This document shows, in pieces, positions 40,067 through 50,206 of a stretch of 64,000 bases of DNA; the first letter of the stretch is position 1; every line of letters starts with the position of its first letter. The DNA comes from Spirosoma rhododendri (GTDB lineage Bacteria; Bacteroidota; Bacteroidia; Cytophagales; Spirosomataceae). Made by a program: the position numbers and the translations under genes. The notes under the pieces were generated by a model. That model did not search any database, was not told where the DNA came from, and worked only from the letters and a program-made list of their open reading frames with translations. The stretch is from the NCBI RefSeq assembly GCF_012849055.1, contig NZ_CP051677.1:5471001-5535000 (forward strand). The letters are read 5' to 3'.

Positions 40067-40975
40067 ATGCGTAATGAATTTGCAGCCGCCATTGAACGAA
40101 TCGGGCGGGAAGATGAAAAAATCGTATTCCTGACCGGCGACCTGGGGTATAATGCCCTCGAAAGCGTTGCCAGCGCGTTGGGTCCCCGCTTCATCAACGC
40201 GGGTGTGGCCGAACAGAACATGGTCGGGATGGCAGCCGGACTGGCGTATCGGGGCTACAAGGTGTTTTGCTACAGCATTGCGCCCTTTGCCGTGTATCGT
40301 TGTCTGGAGCAGTTTCGCAACGATGCCTGCCTGCACAACATGCCCGTCTTCATCGTCGGTAACGGCGGAGGCTACGGCTATGGCATCATGGGCAGCACCC
40401 ACCACGCCATCGAAGACCTGGCCTGCCTGAGCGGCTTGCAGAACGTGAAAACGTACATTCCTGCGTTTGCCGACGAAGTGCCGTCGATGCTCGATCAGAT
40501 CGTGGCCGAAGCCGGACCGGCTTACCTACGGCTGGGCGTTGGCCCGAAGACGCCCGATGGAGCCGAGATCAGCGGCACGTTCAAACACGTCGTACACAGC
40601 ACCGAGTCGAAAGGCACCATCGTTTCGCTGGGACCCGTGACGGCCAACGTCATGACGGCTTTGCAGGATAAATCGCTGGCGGGACAGTTCGACGTGTTTA
40701 CGGCTATGAACCTGCCTCTCGATCTGCCCGCCGAGCTGGCTGGCCAATGGGCGGGCAAGCCGATGCTGGTGGTTGAAGAGCACATCGCCATCGGTGGGTT
40801 GGGGCAGCAGCTTTCGGCGCAGCTCCTGAGCAACGGCAACGCGCCCAGCCGGTTTGTGAGCCTGACGGCGCAGGGCTACCCCAGCGGCCGCTACGGCGAC
40901 CAGAAATACCACCAGCAACAGTCCGGCCTCGACCCCGCCAACATTGCCCAGCAACTAAACGCCCTGACGAACTAA
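40067..40975 (+). CDS. Transketolase, C-terminal subunit
   Basis: 302 residues. The pyrimidine-binding half: AGVAEQNMVGMAAGLA carries the catalytic Glu of this domain, with FVGNGGGYGYGIMGSTHHAIED and the C-terminal domain (VEEHIAIGGLGQQL) following. It pairs with 36372-37181, but the two are separated by an SDR-GT2 fusion and a methyltransferase. It is close to the following membrane protein gene (8-nt gap). Confidence 0.9.
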   Translation: MRNEFAAAIERIGREDEKIVFLTGDLGYNALESVASALGPRFINAGVAEQNMVGMAAGLAYRGYKVFCYSIAPFAVYRCLEQFRNDACLHNMPVFIVGNGGGYGYGIMGSTHHAIEDLACLSGLQNVKTYIPAFADEVPSMLDQIVAEAGPAYLRLGVGPKTPDGAEISGTFKHVVHSTESKGTIVSLGPVTANVMTALQDKSLAGQFDVFTAMNLPLDLPAELAGQWAGKPMLVVEEHIAIGGLGQQLSAQLLSNGNAPSRFVSLTAQGYPSGRYGDQKYHQQQSGLDPANIAQQLNALTN

Positions 40976-40983
40976 AGCGGGGC

Positions 40984-42720
40984 ATGCGTAAATCGATTGA
41001 GACGTATTATTCCCGGCTATGGGCGTGGCTTCTGCTGGCCCTGCCGGTGCTGGCGTTCGCCCTGCTTTGGCACCGCTATGCGGTCAGCGTGCCGAAATGG
41101 GACGACCATGCCCTGCGTCATTTTCTCTACCTCGCCGATCAGGCACCGACCCTGGCCGACAAACTGCATCAGTTCGTCAAGCAGCATAACGAACACCGGA
41201 TCGTGTATGACCGGATCGTGGCCTGGCTCGACTATCAGCTGACGGGCAAGCTAAATTTCCGGCATCTGATGGTCGTGGGTAACCTCAGTTTGCTGGGGCT
41301 GCTGCTGGTGTTCATCCGGGTGCTGCGCCGGGCCGGCCGGCCGCTGTTGTACGCGGTACCGGTGGCGTGGCTGCTGTTCAACCTGTCGCAGTGGGAGAAT
41401 ATGTACTGGGGCATGGCTGCGGTGCAGAACTTCTCCATCCTGCTCTGGATCGTGGGCATGGTTTATTCTCTGAGCTACACCAACCGCCTGCTGCTGGCGC
41501 TTACGCTGGCGGGGCTGGCAACGCTCACCAGCGGCAACGGGCTGCTGGCCTGGCCCATCGGTGCGCTGATTCTATTTCTGCGGCTGGCCCAACCCTACAG
41601 CACCCGTCGCCCGCTGACGATCTGGCTGATTACCAGCGCCGTCGCGATTGGCTGTTACTTTATAGGCTTTGCAAAGCCGGGCGATATTGCCTACGTACAG
41701 GCGGGTGTCGGCCAACTGCTCGGCGGCTGGTTTGCCTTCATGGGTGCCGCTGCCGAAGTTATTCCCGTTTCGCCCCCGCTGCGGCTTTGCACCGTGCTGG
41801 GCGGCATTATGGTCGTGTCGGTGCTGGGCGTGATCGGCTGGAGCGGATTCGGGCATCGACTGGCCATCGGGCGTAGTTTTCGCTGGCTATTCGTTTCACC
41901 GAAGAAGCGGGACACCCCGGCAGGAGCCGTGCTACCACCCAGCCTGCTGTTTTTCTGGGGAACGGGCCTGTTTCTGCTAATCACCGGTCTTGTGGTGGCC
42001 CGCGCCAGAGTTGGGTTCGGGGCCGATTTGCTGATTACCAGCCGCTACAAACCGTATTCGCTGACGTTGCTGGCCCTGCTGTACACCTACGCGGTGGTCT
42101 GGCTGAGCGGTCGGCCGGGGCAGTGGGTTATGCGGCTGGGCATCGTTGGCGGGGTGCTGTTCGGCTGGCTGTCGTACCTGTCGTTTCTCGACGAAACCAT
42201 CTGGTGGCGGCACTGGCTGGTGACCAATCAGTTCAACTGGCGCTACTCGACAAACCAGCCCATCGAACAGGCTGACGCCGTTACGAAGCAATACATCAAC
42301 CCGGCACCGGCTTTTTACACCGCCGGTTTATCCGTACTTTTCGGGCCGGTTTCGGGTGAAACGGTCCCGGTGCAGGTCGACTCATCGTCGGCGGGGTACC
42401 GGGTTACGAATCAGTCGCTGCTGGCAGACCCCTCGCGTGGGCCCGATGCAGGTGCGTATGTTGTGGCCCGTTCCACGAAGCGCACGTACCTGTTTCCGGT
42501 CTGGCAGGCAATAGGTACGCTGCCCTCGGCGCGGTTCTTGCCGGGACGCTTGTTCAGGCCGGGCTTCCACGCTGATATTACCCGATACGAACTGGACAAA
42601 GGGCAGTACGAGCTGTATATCCTGCGGGCAACGCCCGACCAGCCGTACCGGCTCTACCCAACCAATACAACGCTTACGGCGGCCGGACCACCACCCGATA
42701 CGTCGATTAAAAACTGGTAA
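40984..42720 (+). CDS. Polytopic membrane protein, possible GT-C
   Basis: 578 residues with about ten TM helices and a soluble C-terminal domain (about 440-578). The first loop holds WDDHALRHFLY, recalling the acidic pair in GT-C glycosyltransferases, followed by QHNEHRI. No closer family is recognised. Its stop (TAA) overlaps the next ATG (TAATG), so they are translationally coupled. Placement suggests a role in surface-glycan assembly. Confidence 0.65.
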   Translation: MRKSIETYYSRLWAWLLLALPVLAFALLWHRYAVSVPKWDDHALRHFLYLADQAPTLADKLHQFVKQHNEHRIVYDRIVAWLDYQLTGKLNFRHLMVVGNLSLLGLLLVFIRVLRRAGRPLLYAVPVAWLLFNLSQWENMYWGMAAVQNFSILLWIVGMVYSLSYTNRLLLALTLAGLATLTSGNGLLAWPIGALILFLRLAQPYSTRRPLTIWLITSAVAIGCYFIGFAKPGDIAYVQAGVGQLLGGWFAFMGAAAEVIPVSPPLRLCTVLGGIMVVSVLGVIGWSGFGHRLAIGRSFRWLFVSPKKRDTPAGAVLPPSLLFFWGTGLFLLITGLVVARARVGFGADLLITSRYKPYSLTLLALLYTYAVVWLSGRPGQWVMRLGIVGGVLFGWLSYLSFLDETIWWRHWLVTNQFNWRYSTNQPIEQADAVTKQYINPAPAFYTAGLSVLFGPVSGETVPVQVDSSSAGYRVTNQSLLADPSRGPDAGAYVVARSTKRTYLFPVWQAIGTLPSARFLPGRLFRPGFHADITRYELDKGQYELYILRATPDQPYRLYPTNTTLTAAGPPPDTSIKNW

Positions 42721-43874
42721 TGACAGCACAACAAACCACCACCCGCCCCGTATTGAACCACCTTCGTCAGCTCGACGGTATCCGGTTTGTGGCCGTGGGG
42801 CTGGTGCTGTTCGATCACTGGATGGCCGGGCGGGTCGAACTGCCGCTGGGGGCGCTGGGTGTAACGATCTTCTTCGTGCTCAGTGGCTTTCTGATTACGC
42901 GCATCCTGCTGTCGAGCAAAGACAAGCTGAGTCGGCAGCCAAACGGTGGCCTGGGTAAGTACCTGAGCGTCTTTTACATTCGCCGGACGCTGCGCATTTT
43001 TCCGGTCTATTACCTGACGCTCATCGTTCTGTTTCTGATTAACGAGCCCCCCGTTCGCCGGACGTTTGCGTGGCTGGCCCTCTACGCGACGAACCTGTAC
43101 ATGGCCTACCACACCAGCTGGATGGGCACCGTCGATCACCTGTGGTCGCTGGCGGTTGAGGAGCAGGTATACCTGTTTTTCCCACTACTGCTGTTTTTCG
43201 TGCCGCGCCGGTGGGTACCGCTCACGGCTGGGCTGATGATCGTCGGGGCCGTGGCCATGCGGTATTACCTGTACGCCAACCGATACCCGTGGTTTATCGG
43301 CTACGTAACCATGCCTGCCTGTCTGGATTCGTTTGGGCTGGGGGCCATTATGGCGTACTGGTGGCTGTATCAGCGCGACCGCTTCACGGCCGTTTTCAGC
43401 AGTACGATCTGGATATGGGTCAGCATTGCGCTGCTGGTTGTCGTGGCCGTTTCGACCAAACTGCTACCCGCTATCCCCGACGTAACGGGCCTGCCGGGTC
43501 ATCATAACGTCATGTCTGACGTGTGGGAGCGGCTGGTTTCGTCGCTGATTGGTTTTTTCCTGATTGGCCATGCCGTTATCGGCTTCGGTGGCTTGATGAA
43601 GTGGCTGCTGGAAAACCCGGTTAGTCAGTATATGGGCCGCATCAGTTATGGGCTGTACCTCTACCACAATTTTGTGTTCAACGTCTACCACACGCAACCG
43701 ACGCATTTCACGGTCCGGGCCTGGCGACGCATCACCGACGTACTGCCCTTTCTGAATAGCTCGTACGTATTCTCGTTCTGTTTTTATCTGGCTCTCACCA
43801 TCGTAATTGCCACGCTCTCGTGGTATCTGATCGAAAAGCCGATCAACAATCTCAAAGACCGGTACACCGTTTAA
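42720..43874 (+). CDS. Acyltransferase family 3 (OafA/YrhL type)
   Basis: 384 residues, polytopic. Family motifs: LDGIRFVAVGLVLFDHW near the N-terminus (with the His conserved in the family) and FFVLSGFLITRILL, then SLAVEEQVYLFFPLLLF. ISYGLYLYHNF is near the C-terminus. These enzymes acylate surface sugars, commonly adding acetyl. It is last in the cluster that begins at 34544. Confidence 0.92.
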   Translation: MTAQQTTTRPVLNHLRQLDGIRFVAVGLVLFDHWMAGRVELPLGALGVTIFFVLSGFLITRILLSSKDKLSRQPNGGLGKYLSVFYIRRTLRIFPVYYLTLIVLFLINEPPVRRTFAWLALYATNLYMAYHTSWMGTVDHLWSLAVEEQVYLFFPLLLFFVPRRWVPLTAGLMIVGAVAMRYYLYANRYPWFIGYVTMPACLDSFGLGAIMAYWWLYQRDRFTAVFSSTIWIWVSIALLVVVAVSTKLLPAIPDVTGLPGHHNVMSDVWERLVSSLIGFFLIGHAVIGFGGLMKWLLENPVSQYMGRISYGLYLYHNFVFNVYHTQPTHFTVRAWRRITDVLPFLNSSYVFSFCFYLALTIVIATLSWYLIEKPINNLKDRYTV

Positions 43875-43987
43875 CGCCCCCAACCCGCCGGTAACCTACC
43901 GTATAATAACGTGCCCGGTCGCCGGCCTGTGTGGTGTCCCCGAAACTGACTGGTACACGCTGATAGCCACGTTCTTTGGCAAACTAA

Positions 43988-44037
43988 TTGCGCGTATAGA
44001 TTATAACTATATTTTGTGTCGAAAAAATATAGTTATA
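43988..44037 (+). promoter_or_regulatory. Promoter-like elements inside a perfect palindrome
   Basis: TTG at 43988-43990 and TATATTTT at 44008-44015 lie 17 nt apart and resemble the Bacteroidota -33/-7 pair. The second element is in a perfect 14-bp inverted repeat (44002-44015 with 44024-44037, 8-nt spacer) that ends 8 nt before the sensor-kinase ATG. It could be an operator or a 5' hairpin. Confidence 0.45.
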
Positions 44038-44045
44038 CCCTGTAA

Positions 44046-47000
44046 ATGGATACGCCGTTAGCCAATCACATACAGTTCCATACCAGGCTGGTCGACTGTT
44101 TACGGTGGCTGATTCTGTATTCGCTGCTTTTACTAACAGGTACTGCCACTGCACAGACCGCTACCCGGCGCTTTACCTACCTGACCACCGATCAGGGACT
44201 ATCCCAGAACAACGTTACCAGTATCGTCCGCGACCGGCAGGGTTTTATGTGGTTCGGCACCCGCGACGGCCTGAACAAATACGATGGGTACAACTGCATC
44301 GTTTATCGGCACGACCCAAAAAATCCGACCAGTATTGGCCACAACTACGTACAAACACTGTTTATCGACCGGCAGGGGCGGCTCTGGATCGGCACCGACG
44401 AAGGTGGGCTGAGTTTATTCGATGCCCGCACGGAGCGGTTCACCAATTACCAGCGTATCGCCGGTGACCGTAACAGCTTCGCCAGCAACCAGATTCTGTC
44501 TGTCGTACAGGATAAAGAAGGTTACCTGTGGGTAGGCACCGGGCGGGGCGGATTCAGCCGTTTTCACCACGACAGGCACACCTTCACTACGTACACCTAC
44601 AATGCTGCCGACTCAACCAGCCTCAGCGACCCGACCGTACATTCCCTCTGCTTCGACCGAAGCGGCATATTATGGATCGGTACCCCTAAAGGACTCGATC
44701 GTTTTGAGCCAGCTACCGGCCGGTTTACTCATTACCGACACAATCAGGCCGATCCGTCGTCGCTCAGCGCCGATAATGTCAATGTGGTTTATCTGGACAG
44801 TCGGGGACAGTTGTGGGTCGGCACCGAAGGGGGCGGGCTCGATCGCGTCGAATCCGGGCAGAAGGGCTTCGTTCATTACCGAAAAGCGGCTGGCACGACC
44901 CGACAACTCAGCCATCTGGACGTTATTTCCCTGACCGAAGATCAGCAACATAACCTGTGGATCGGCACGCGCAATGGCGGTATCACGGTTCGATCGCCCA
45001 ACGACACCTTTTCCTACTTTCCGTACGACGAGAACCAACCGGGCGGACTTAACAACGGCTCGATCTACAGCATGTATCAGGACCCCACCGGGCTGATGTG
45101 GATTGGTACGTATTCCGGTGGCGTCAATCGGCTGATAACGGATCGGCCCAAGTTTGTCCTGTACCGCAATAACCCCAATAAACTCGATCAGCTGAGTAAC
45201 AACAACGTACTGAGCATCCTGGAAGACAAAGCCGGAAACGTGTGGATCGGCACTGATGGTGGCGGCATCAATTTACTGGCGAAAGGGGCAACGGCGTTCA
45301 AATCGTACCAGCACCAGAACACACCGCAGAGCGTCGGCAGCAACTACGTACTCGCCATTGCTGAAGATTCAAAAGGGCGCATCTGGACCGGCAACTACAA
45401 GGGTGGCCTGAGCCGGTACGACCCGGTCACCAACCGCTTCGTTACCGACCCTGCACTGGCGCAGCTCAGCGTCAGTTCCATTCTGGAAACGCCCGACGGC
45501 ACGCTTTGGCTGGGTACGTTCGACAACCTCCTCATCGGCTATGACCCAGAAACGAAGACGGCAACCCGAATTCCGTTTGAGGCTGCGATTATCACGGATC
45601 TGGACAGGTTTAACAACGGTCAGTTCTGGGTCACCACGGAAACGTATGGTCTGTATGCGTTTACGCCGGGCAAGGGCATTACGGCTCACTACCTCAACAG
45701 CAAGCGGAACCCGCACAGTCTGAGCAGTAACATGATCAACGTGCTGTTCCAGGATTCGAAAAAACGGATCTGGATCGGTACGAGTAGTGGCCTCAATCTG
45801 TTCGATGTGGCTCACCAGTCGTTTATGTCATACGGGATAAAGGACGGCCTGCCGAACGAAGTTATTCAAAGCATTCAGGAAGACAAACAGGGCAATCTGT
45901 GGATGAGCACCAATAAAGGACTGAGCATCTTCAACCCGCAGACAAAGTCGGTTCGTAATTTCGACCGGAGCGACGGCCTGCAAAGCTCATCGTTCAACAG
46001 GCGTTCATCCGCCCAGACTGCCAGAGGACAATTATTTTTCGGCGGTCTTCGGGGTATGAACAGCTTTTACCCCGACAGTATTCGGTACAATCGATTCGTA
46101 CCGCCCGTTTACAACACCAGCCTACAGATTTTTAATAAGCCCGTCGACGTCCGGGATACCAACTCGGTACTGCAAGAAGCCATCACCCAGACGCACGATC
46201 TCACCCTCTCCTACCAGCAGTCTGTCCTGACGTTTGGTTACTCGGCCCTCAACTACATGCAGTCGGCCAAGAATCAGTACGCCTACAAGCTGGAAGGTTT
46301 TAACGCCGATTGGGTGCAGGCCGGTACCGAACGCACGGCCACCTATACCAACCTGAATCCGGGCGACTACGTGTTTCGGGTCAGAGCGTCTAATAATGAC
46401 GGCGTCTGGAACAACCGGGGTACGTTTATCAACCTGCACATCATTCCCCCCTACTGGCAAACGTGGTGGTTTCGATCACTGGTGCTGATCGGGTTGCTAC
46501 TGTTGCTGTACGGCATCTACCGGCTGCGCATTCGGTCGATTAGGCGGCAGCAGGTTGCGCTCCGGCAGCAGGTTGACGAACGGACGCGGGAAGTGACCAG
46601 TCAGCAGCAGGTACTGGTCGAGCAGGCGGACCGGCTGACGCTCCTCAACGACCAGCTTCAGCAGCAGGCCCGGCAGGAACAGCAGGCCCGGCAGGAAGCC
46701 GACCAGGCCAACCAGGCGAAAAGCGAATTTCTGGCGACCATGAGCCACGAAATCCGTACGCCCATGAACGGGGTAATCGGCATGACGGCTTTACTGTCCG
46801 ACACAGCTCTCTCCGAGGAGCAACGCGATTATACCGACACGATCCGGAATTGCAGCGAAAGCCTGATGGGCATCATCAACGATATTCTGGATTTCTCCAA
46901 GATCGAATCGGGGCACATGGAACTGGCCGTGCACGAAGTCGATCTGCGGGCCTGTATCGAGGATGTGCTGGATGTATGCGCCAGTAAAACCAGTCAGCCT

Positions 47001-48245
47001 TACCTGAATCTGCTGTACCACATCGATCCGGAAGTACCGCTTTACCTGCTGGGCGATGGATTGCGGCTGCGCCAGGTGCTGATGAATCTGGTTGGCAATG
47101 CGGTTAAGTTTACGCAGCAGGGCGAGGTGATCGTCGGGGTGAAACTGGCGGAACAAACGGCCGGTCAGCCCCGGCAACTGGCTTTTTCCGTGCGCGACAC
47201 CGGCATCGGTATCCCGGACAGTAAGCTCGACCGGCTGTTTCGGGCTTTTTCACAGGTCGATTCGTCGCATACCCGTCAGTACGGCGGTACGGGGCTGGGG
47301 CTGGTGATCAGCCAGCGTCTGGTTGAGCTGATGGGCGGCCGTATCGATATGCAGAGCGAAGTGGGCAAAGGCACCACCTTTTCCTTCACCATTACCTATC
47401 AGCCAAGTCAGCTGGTCCACCCGCCCGCTGAACCGCTTACCCTGCCAGCCGACCTGTCAGTGCTGTATGTCGACGATAGTGCAACCAGCCGGCTCATGGC
47501 TAAAGCCTGTTTTGACAGCCACAAGATAGTGAACCACGTAGCCGATTCTGCCCGGCAGGCGCTCGACATCCTGGCTGCCGGCCACTCGTTTTCTCTGCTG
47601 GTAATTGACCGGCACATGCCTAACATGGATGGTATCGAACTGGCCCGGCAGATCCGGACGCAATACGGCAGCATACCAACCCTGTTGCTCACGGCGAAAG
47701 GCGACGATCGATCCCAGATCCCGGTCGACCAGTTTGCGGCTATTCTGGCCCGACCCGTACGCAGACAGTTGCTGGAACAGTCGCTGCTGAAACTGCTTGA
47801 GATGCCGAGGACAGTTGTAGCCCCACAGCCTGTCCCGGCGATATTTACCGCCGATTTCGCGACCGATTGCCCTCTACGGATTCTGATCGCGGAGGATAAC
47901 CCCATTAACGAAAAAATGCTGGTTAAGGCACTGGGTAAACTTGGTTACTCGGTTGGGGTGGCTCGCACAGGTCGGGAAGCGCTGGACTCGTCGCCCGAAA
48001 ACTACGACCTGATTCTGATGGATATGCAGATGCCGGAGATGGACGGGCTGGAGGCAACGCGGCTGATTCGCCAGCAATCCATCCGGCAACCGTGGATCGT
48101 GGCCCTGACGGCCAACGCACTCCAGGAAAACCAGCAGCAGTGTTTCGATGCCGGTATGGACGCCTTCCTGACCAAGCCCCCCCGCTTCGAGGAGTTAAAA
48201 ACTATCCTGCGGCAAGCCTGCTCGGCCATGACCGCAAAACCCTGA
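44046..48245 (+). CDS. Hybrid two-component sensor with two receiver domains
   Basis: 1399 residues. A signal is followed by about twelve or more Reg_prop repeats (I-x-D-x-x-G-x-x-W-x-GT), enough for two propellers. A Y_Y_Y domain (about 720-790), one TM helix (about 805-825) and a coiled coil come next. HisKA has the phospho-His in [11 protein letters not shown]; HATPase shows [16 protein letters not shown] and GGTGLGL. Two receivers follow, with Asp in [11 protein letters not shown] and [11 protein letters not shown]. No AraC DNA-binding domain is present, unlike classical HTCS, so an external regulator must act. Such sensors usually detect oligosaccharides. It may be autoregulated through the palindrome upstream. 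Confidence 0.95.
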   Translation: MDTPLANHIQFHTRLVDCLRWLILYSLLLLTGTATAQTATRRFTYLTTDQGLSQNNVTSIVRDRQGFMWFGTRDGLNKYDGYNCIVYRHDPKNPTSIGHNYVQTLFIDRQGRLWIGTDEGGLSLFDARTERFTNYQRIAGDRNSFASNQILSVVQDKEGYLWVGTGRGGFSRFHHDRHTFTTYTYNAADSTSLSDPTVHSLCFDRSGILWIGTPKGLDRFEPATGRFTHYRHNQADPSSLSADNVNVVYLDSRGQLWVGTEGGGLDRVESGQKGFVHYRKAAGTTRQLSHLDVISLTEDQQHNLWIGTRNGGITVRSPNDTFSYFPYDENQPGGLNNGSIYSMYQDPTGLMWIGTYSGGVNRLITDRPKFVLYRNNPNKLDQLSNNNVLSILEDKAGNVWIGTDGGGINLLAKGATAFKSYQHQNTPQSVGSNYVLAIAEDSKGRIWTGNYKGGLSRYDPVTNRFVTDPALAQLSVSSILETPDGTLWLGTFDNLLIGYDPETKTATRIPFEAAIITDLDRFNNGQFWVTTETYGLYAFTPGKGITAHYLNSKRNPHSLSSNMINVLFQDSKKRIWIGTSSGLNLFDVAHQSFMSYGIKDGLPNEVIQSIQEDKQGNLWMSTNKGLSIFNPQTKSVRNFDRSDGLQSSSFNRRSSAQTARGQLFFGGLRGMNSFYPDSIRYNRFVPPVYNTSLQIFNKPVDVRDTNSVLQEAITQTHDLTLSYQQSVLTFGYSALNYMQSAKNQYAYKLEGFNADWVQAGTERTATYTNLNPGDYVFRVRASNNDGVWNNRGTFINLHIIPPYWQTWWFRSLVLIGLLLLLYGIYRLRIRSIRRQQVALRQQVDERTREVTSQQQVLVEQADRLTLLNDQLQQQARQEQQARQEADQANQAKSEFLATMSHEIRTPMNGVIGMTALLSDTALSEEQRDYTDTIRNCSESLMGIINDILDFSKIESGHMELAVHEVDLRACIEDVLDVCASKTSQPYLNLLYHIDPEVPLYLLGDGLRLRQVLMNLVGNAVKFTQQGEVIVGVKLAEQTAGQPRQLAFSVRDTGIGIPDSKLDRLFRAFSQVDSSHTRQYGGTGLGLVISQRLVELMGGRIDMQSEVGKGTTFSFTITYQPSQLVHPPAEPLTLPADLSVLYVDDSATSRLMAKACFDSHKIVNHVADSARQALDILAAGHSFSLLVIDRHMPNMDGIELARQIRTQYGSIPTLLLTAKGDDRSQIPVDQFAAILARPVRRQLLEQSLLKLLEMPRTVVAPQPVPAIFTADFATDCPLRILIAEDNPINEKMLVKALGKLGYSVGVARTGREALDSSPENYDLILMDMQMPEMDGLEATRLIRQQSIRQPWIVALTANALQENQQQCFDAGMDAFLTKPPRFEELKTILRQACSAMTAKP

Positions 48246-48423
48246 ATCTGCACTCGGAAAGCCCCCTCTGCTCCGGTACAGCTTTCCCCGACAACCTCTG
48301 AATGTCATCGCGTGACAGACAGTGACCCCGTTACTTTCCACGCATAAACAGGAGGTAAACTTTTGGCGTAACGGCGAGTTAAAAGGGCGAGTGTCAACAA
48401 CGAAACTCGTAACTAATCAACGT

Positions 48424-48849
48424 ATGAAAATCACTGCCATAGCAGTTGCTCTCCTTATCGGAGCCGCTGTAGGCGCACAGGCGCAAACCACCAATTCGAC
48501 TCCCAATACAACGCAAACCCGTACGGGCGCGGGCGTAGACGCCAACGGCACATCGGGCATGGGTAGCGGTACCACGACCGATTCGCGGGCCACCCGCGCT
48601 TACCCGGCAAACGGATCGAGTAATTCAACGATGAAGTCAGGCTCGATGAACCGACGTCAGTCGACGGCACCATCGCCGGAGCGTACGGGAGCCGGGGTCG
48701 ACCCACAGGGCACATCGGGTATGGGCAGCGGTACCACGACCGACTCGCGCGCTACCCGTGCCTACCCGGCCGGCAGCACTTCATCCGGTTCTATGTCGAC
48801 ACAGAGTAGCAAAAAAACGACGACCAAGACGAAGAAGAGCGAGAATTGA
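48424..48849 (+). CDS. Secreted protein with a duplicated ~30-residue repeat
   Basis: 141 residues from the ATG at 48424, chosen for its signal peptide (MKITAIAVALLIGAAVGAQAQ). Two near-identical copies of TGAGVDxxGTSGMGSGTTT followed by DSRATRAYPA lie at about 32-61 and 88-117. The C-terminus is Lys-rich (KKTTTKTKKSEN). No family is recognised. It resembles the 5583-5969 protein in signal, Ser/Gly/Thr-rich body and basic tail. Likely periplasmic or secreted. Confidence 0.6.
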   Translation: MKITAIAVALLIGAAVGAQAQTTNSTPNTTQTRTGAGVDANGTSGMGSGTTTDSRATRAYPANGSSNSTMKSGSMNRRQSTAPSPERTGAGVDPQGTSGMGSGTTTDSRATRAYPAGSTSSGSMSTQSSKKTTTKTKKSEN

Positions 48850-48930
48850 GTTAGTAGTTCGTGGTTAGTGGTTCGTAGTTATTCCCATTCCGAAGTCGTT
48901 GGTGCATGGCAACAACCACGAACTACTAAC
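48850..48930. repeat. Intergenic inverted repeat A
   Basis: 48850-48866 is the perfect reverse complement of 48914-48930 (17 bp), with a 47-nt interval; weaker similarity extends outside. It sits between convergent genes. It may end transcription, or be a short mobile palindrome. Confidence 0.6.
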
Positions 48931-48943
48931 TACAAACCTCAAA

Positions 48944-50149
48944 CTATAAACTTCTCCTGATTCCCAGTTCAATACCCCGGAGTTCGGCCAGGCCGCGCAG
49001 GCGACCGATGGCGGAATAACCGGGGTATGTTGTTTTGGTCAGATCGTCCATCATCTGATGACCGTGGTCGGGGCGCATTGGAATCGCCGTGACGGATTCG
49101 CCCGCCTGTTCGCGACGTTGCTCTTCTAGCACCAGCGCCCGCACCACCGCATACATATCCACGTCGCCCGTCAGGTGATCGGCTTCGTGGAATGTCAGCG
49201 CACCGGGCAGATCGACGGGTTCGCGCTTTGTGGAGCGGAGGTGAATAAAGTGAATGCGCGATCCGAACCGTTCGGCCATACCGGGCAGATCATTATCAGC
49301 CCGTACCCCCAGCGACCCCGTACAAAACGTCAGCCCATTAGCCGATACGTCGCAGGCGGCAAACAGCTGGGCAATATCGGCTTCGGTACTGACCACGCGG
49401 GGCAAACCCAGCAGCGGCATCGGCGGATCGTCGGGGTGAATACACAGCCGCACGCCCAGTTCCTGCGCCAGCGGGGCCACTTCCCGAATGAAATAGTACA
49501 GGTTTTCGCGTAGCTGCGTGTCGCCGATGGCCTTATACTCGTCGAGCCGGGCCTGAAACGAATCAAACGAAAAGGCTTCGCCCGAACCGGGCAGTCCCAG
49601 CAGTACCGTATTGGCCAGCGCCGTGATAGCCTCGTCGGACATGGTAGCGTGCTGTTGCCGGGCGGCTTCAACGACAGCCGGGTCATAGTCCGCTACCGCA
49701 CCGGGTCGCCGGAGAATGAACAGGTCGAACACGGCAAAATCTTCCCAGACAAACCGCAGGCCCCGCGACCCGTCGGGCATCTCGAACGACAGATTCGTGC
49801 GCGACCAGTCGAGCACGGGCATGAAATTATAACAGACCGTTTTGATGCCGCACTGTGCCAGATTTCGCAGCGACGCCCGGTAGGTGGCGATGTATTGATC
49901 GCGTTCGGGCAGGGCTTTCTTGATGGCTTCGTGAACCGGCAGGCTTTCCACCACCGACCAGTGAAGCGGGCAATAGCGGTCGTTGTCGGTTTCGATCAGG
50001 GCAATTCGCTCCTGAATAGCCTCGACCGACCATTCATCGCCGACCGGAATCTGGTGTAAAGCTGTAACCACGCCCGTACAGCCAGCCTGCCGGAGGGTCA
50101 TCAGCGGAACCGGATCGGCGGGGCCAAACCAGCGCATCGTATGTTGCAT
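48944..50149 (-). CDS. uxuA: Mannonate dehydratase
   Basis: 401 residues. Converts D-mannonate to 2-keto-3-deoxygluconate in glucuronate breakdown. Landmarks: MRWFGPADPVPLMTLRQAGC at the start, GIKTVCYNFMPVLDW, the metal-binding LCIHPDDPP, NGLTFCTGSLG, FIHLRSTKR and RPDHGHQM near the end. The fold is a TIM barrel. It sits 58 nt downstream of an exuT-like transporter gene on the same strand, forming a hexuronate unit. Confidence 0.95.
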   Translation of the reverse strand: MQHTMRWFGPADPVPLMTLRQAGCTGVVTALHQIPVGDEWSVEAIQERIALIETDNDRYCPLHWSVVESLPVHEAIKKALPERDQYIATYRASLRNLAQCGIKTVCYNFMPVLDWSRTNLSFEMPDGSRGLRFVWEDFAVFDLFILRRPGAVADYDPAVVEAARQQHATMSDEAITALANTVLLGLPGSGEAFSFDSFQARLDEYKAIGDTQLRENLYYFIREVAPLAQELGVRLCIHPDDPPMPLLGLPRVVSTEADIAQLFAACDVSANGLTFCTGSLGVRADNDLPGMAERFGSRIHFIHLRSTKREPVDLPGALTFHEADHLTGDVDMYAVVRALVLEEQRREQAGESVTAIPMRPDHGHQMMDDLTKTTYPGYSAIGRLRGLAELRGIELGIRRSL

Positions 50150-50206
50150 AGAATCAATAGCTGGATTAATCTACCAGCATAAGTTTTGGGTAAATGGGTG
50201 CCGGTT

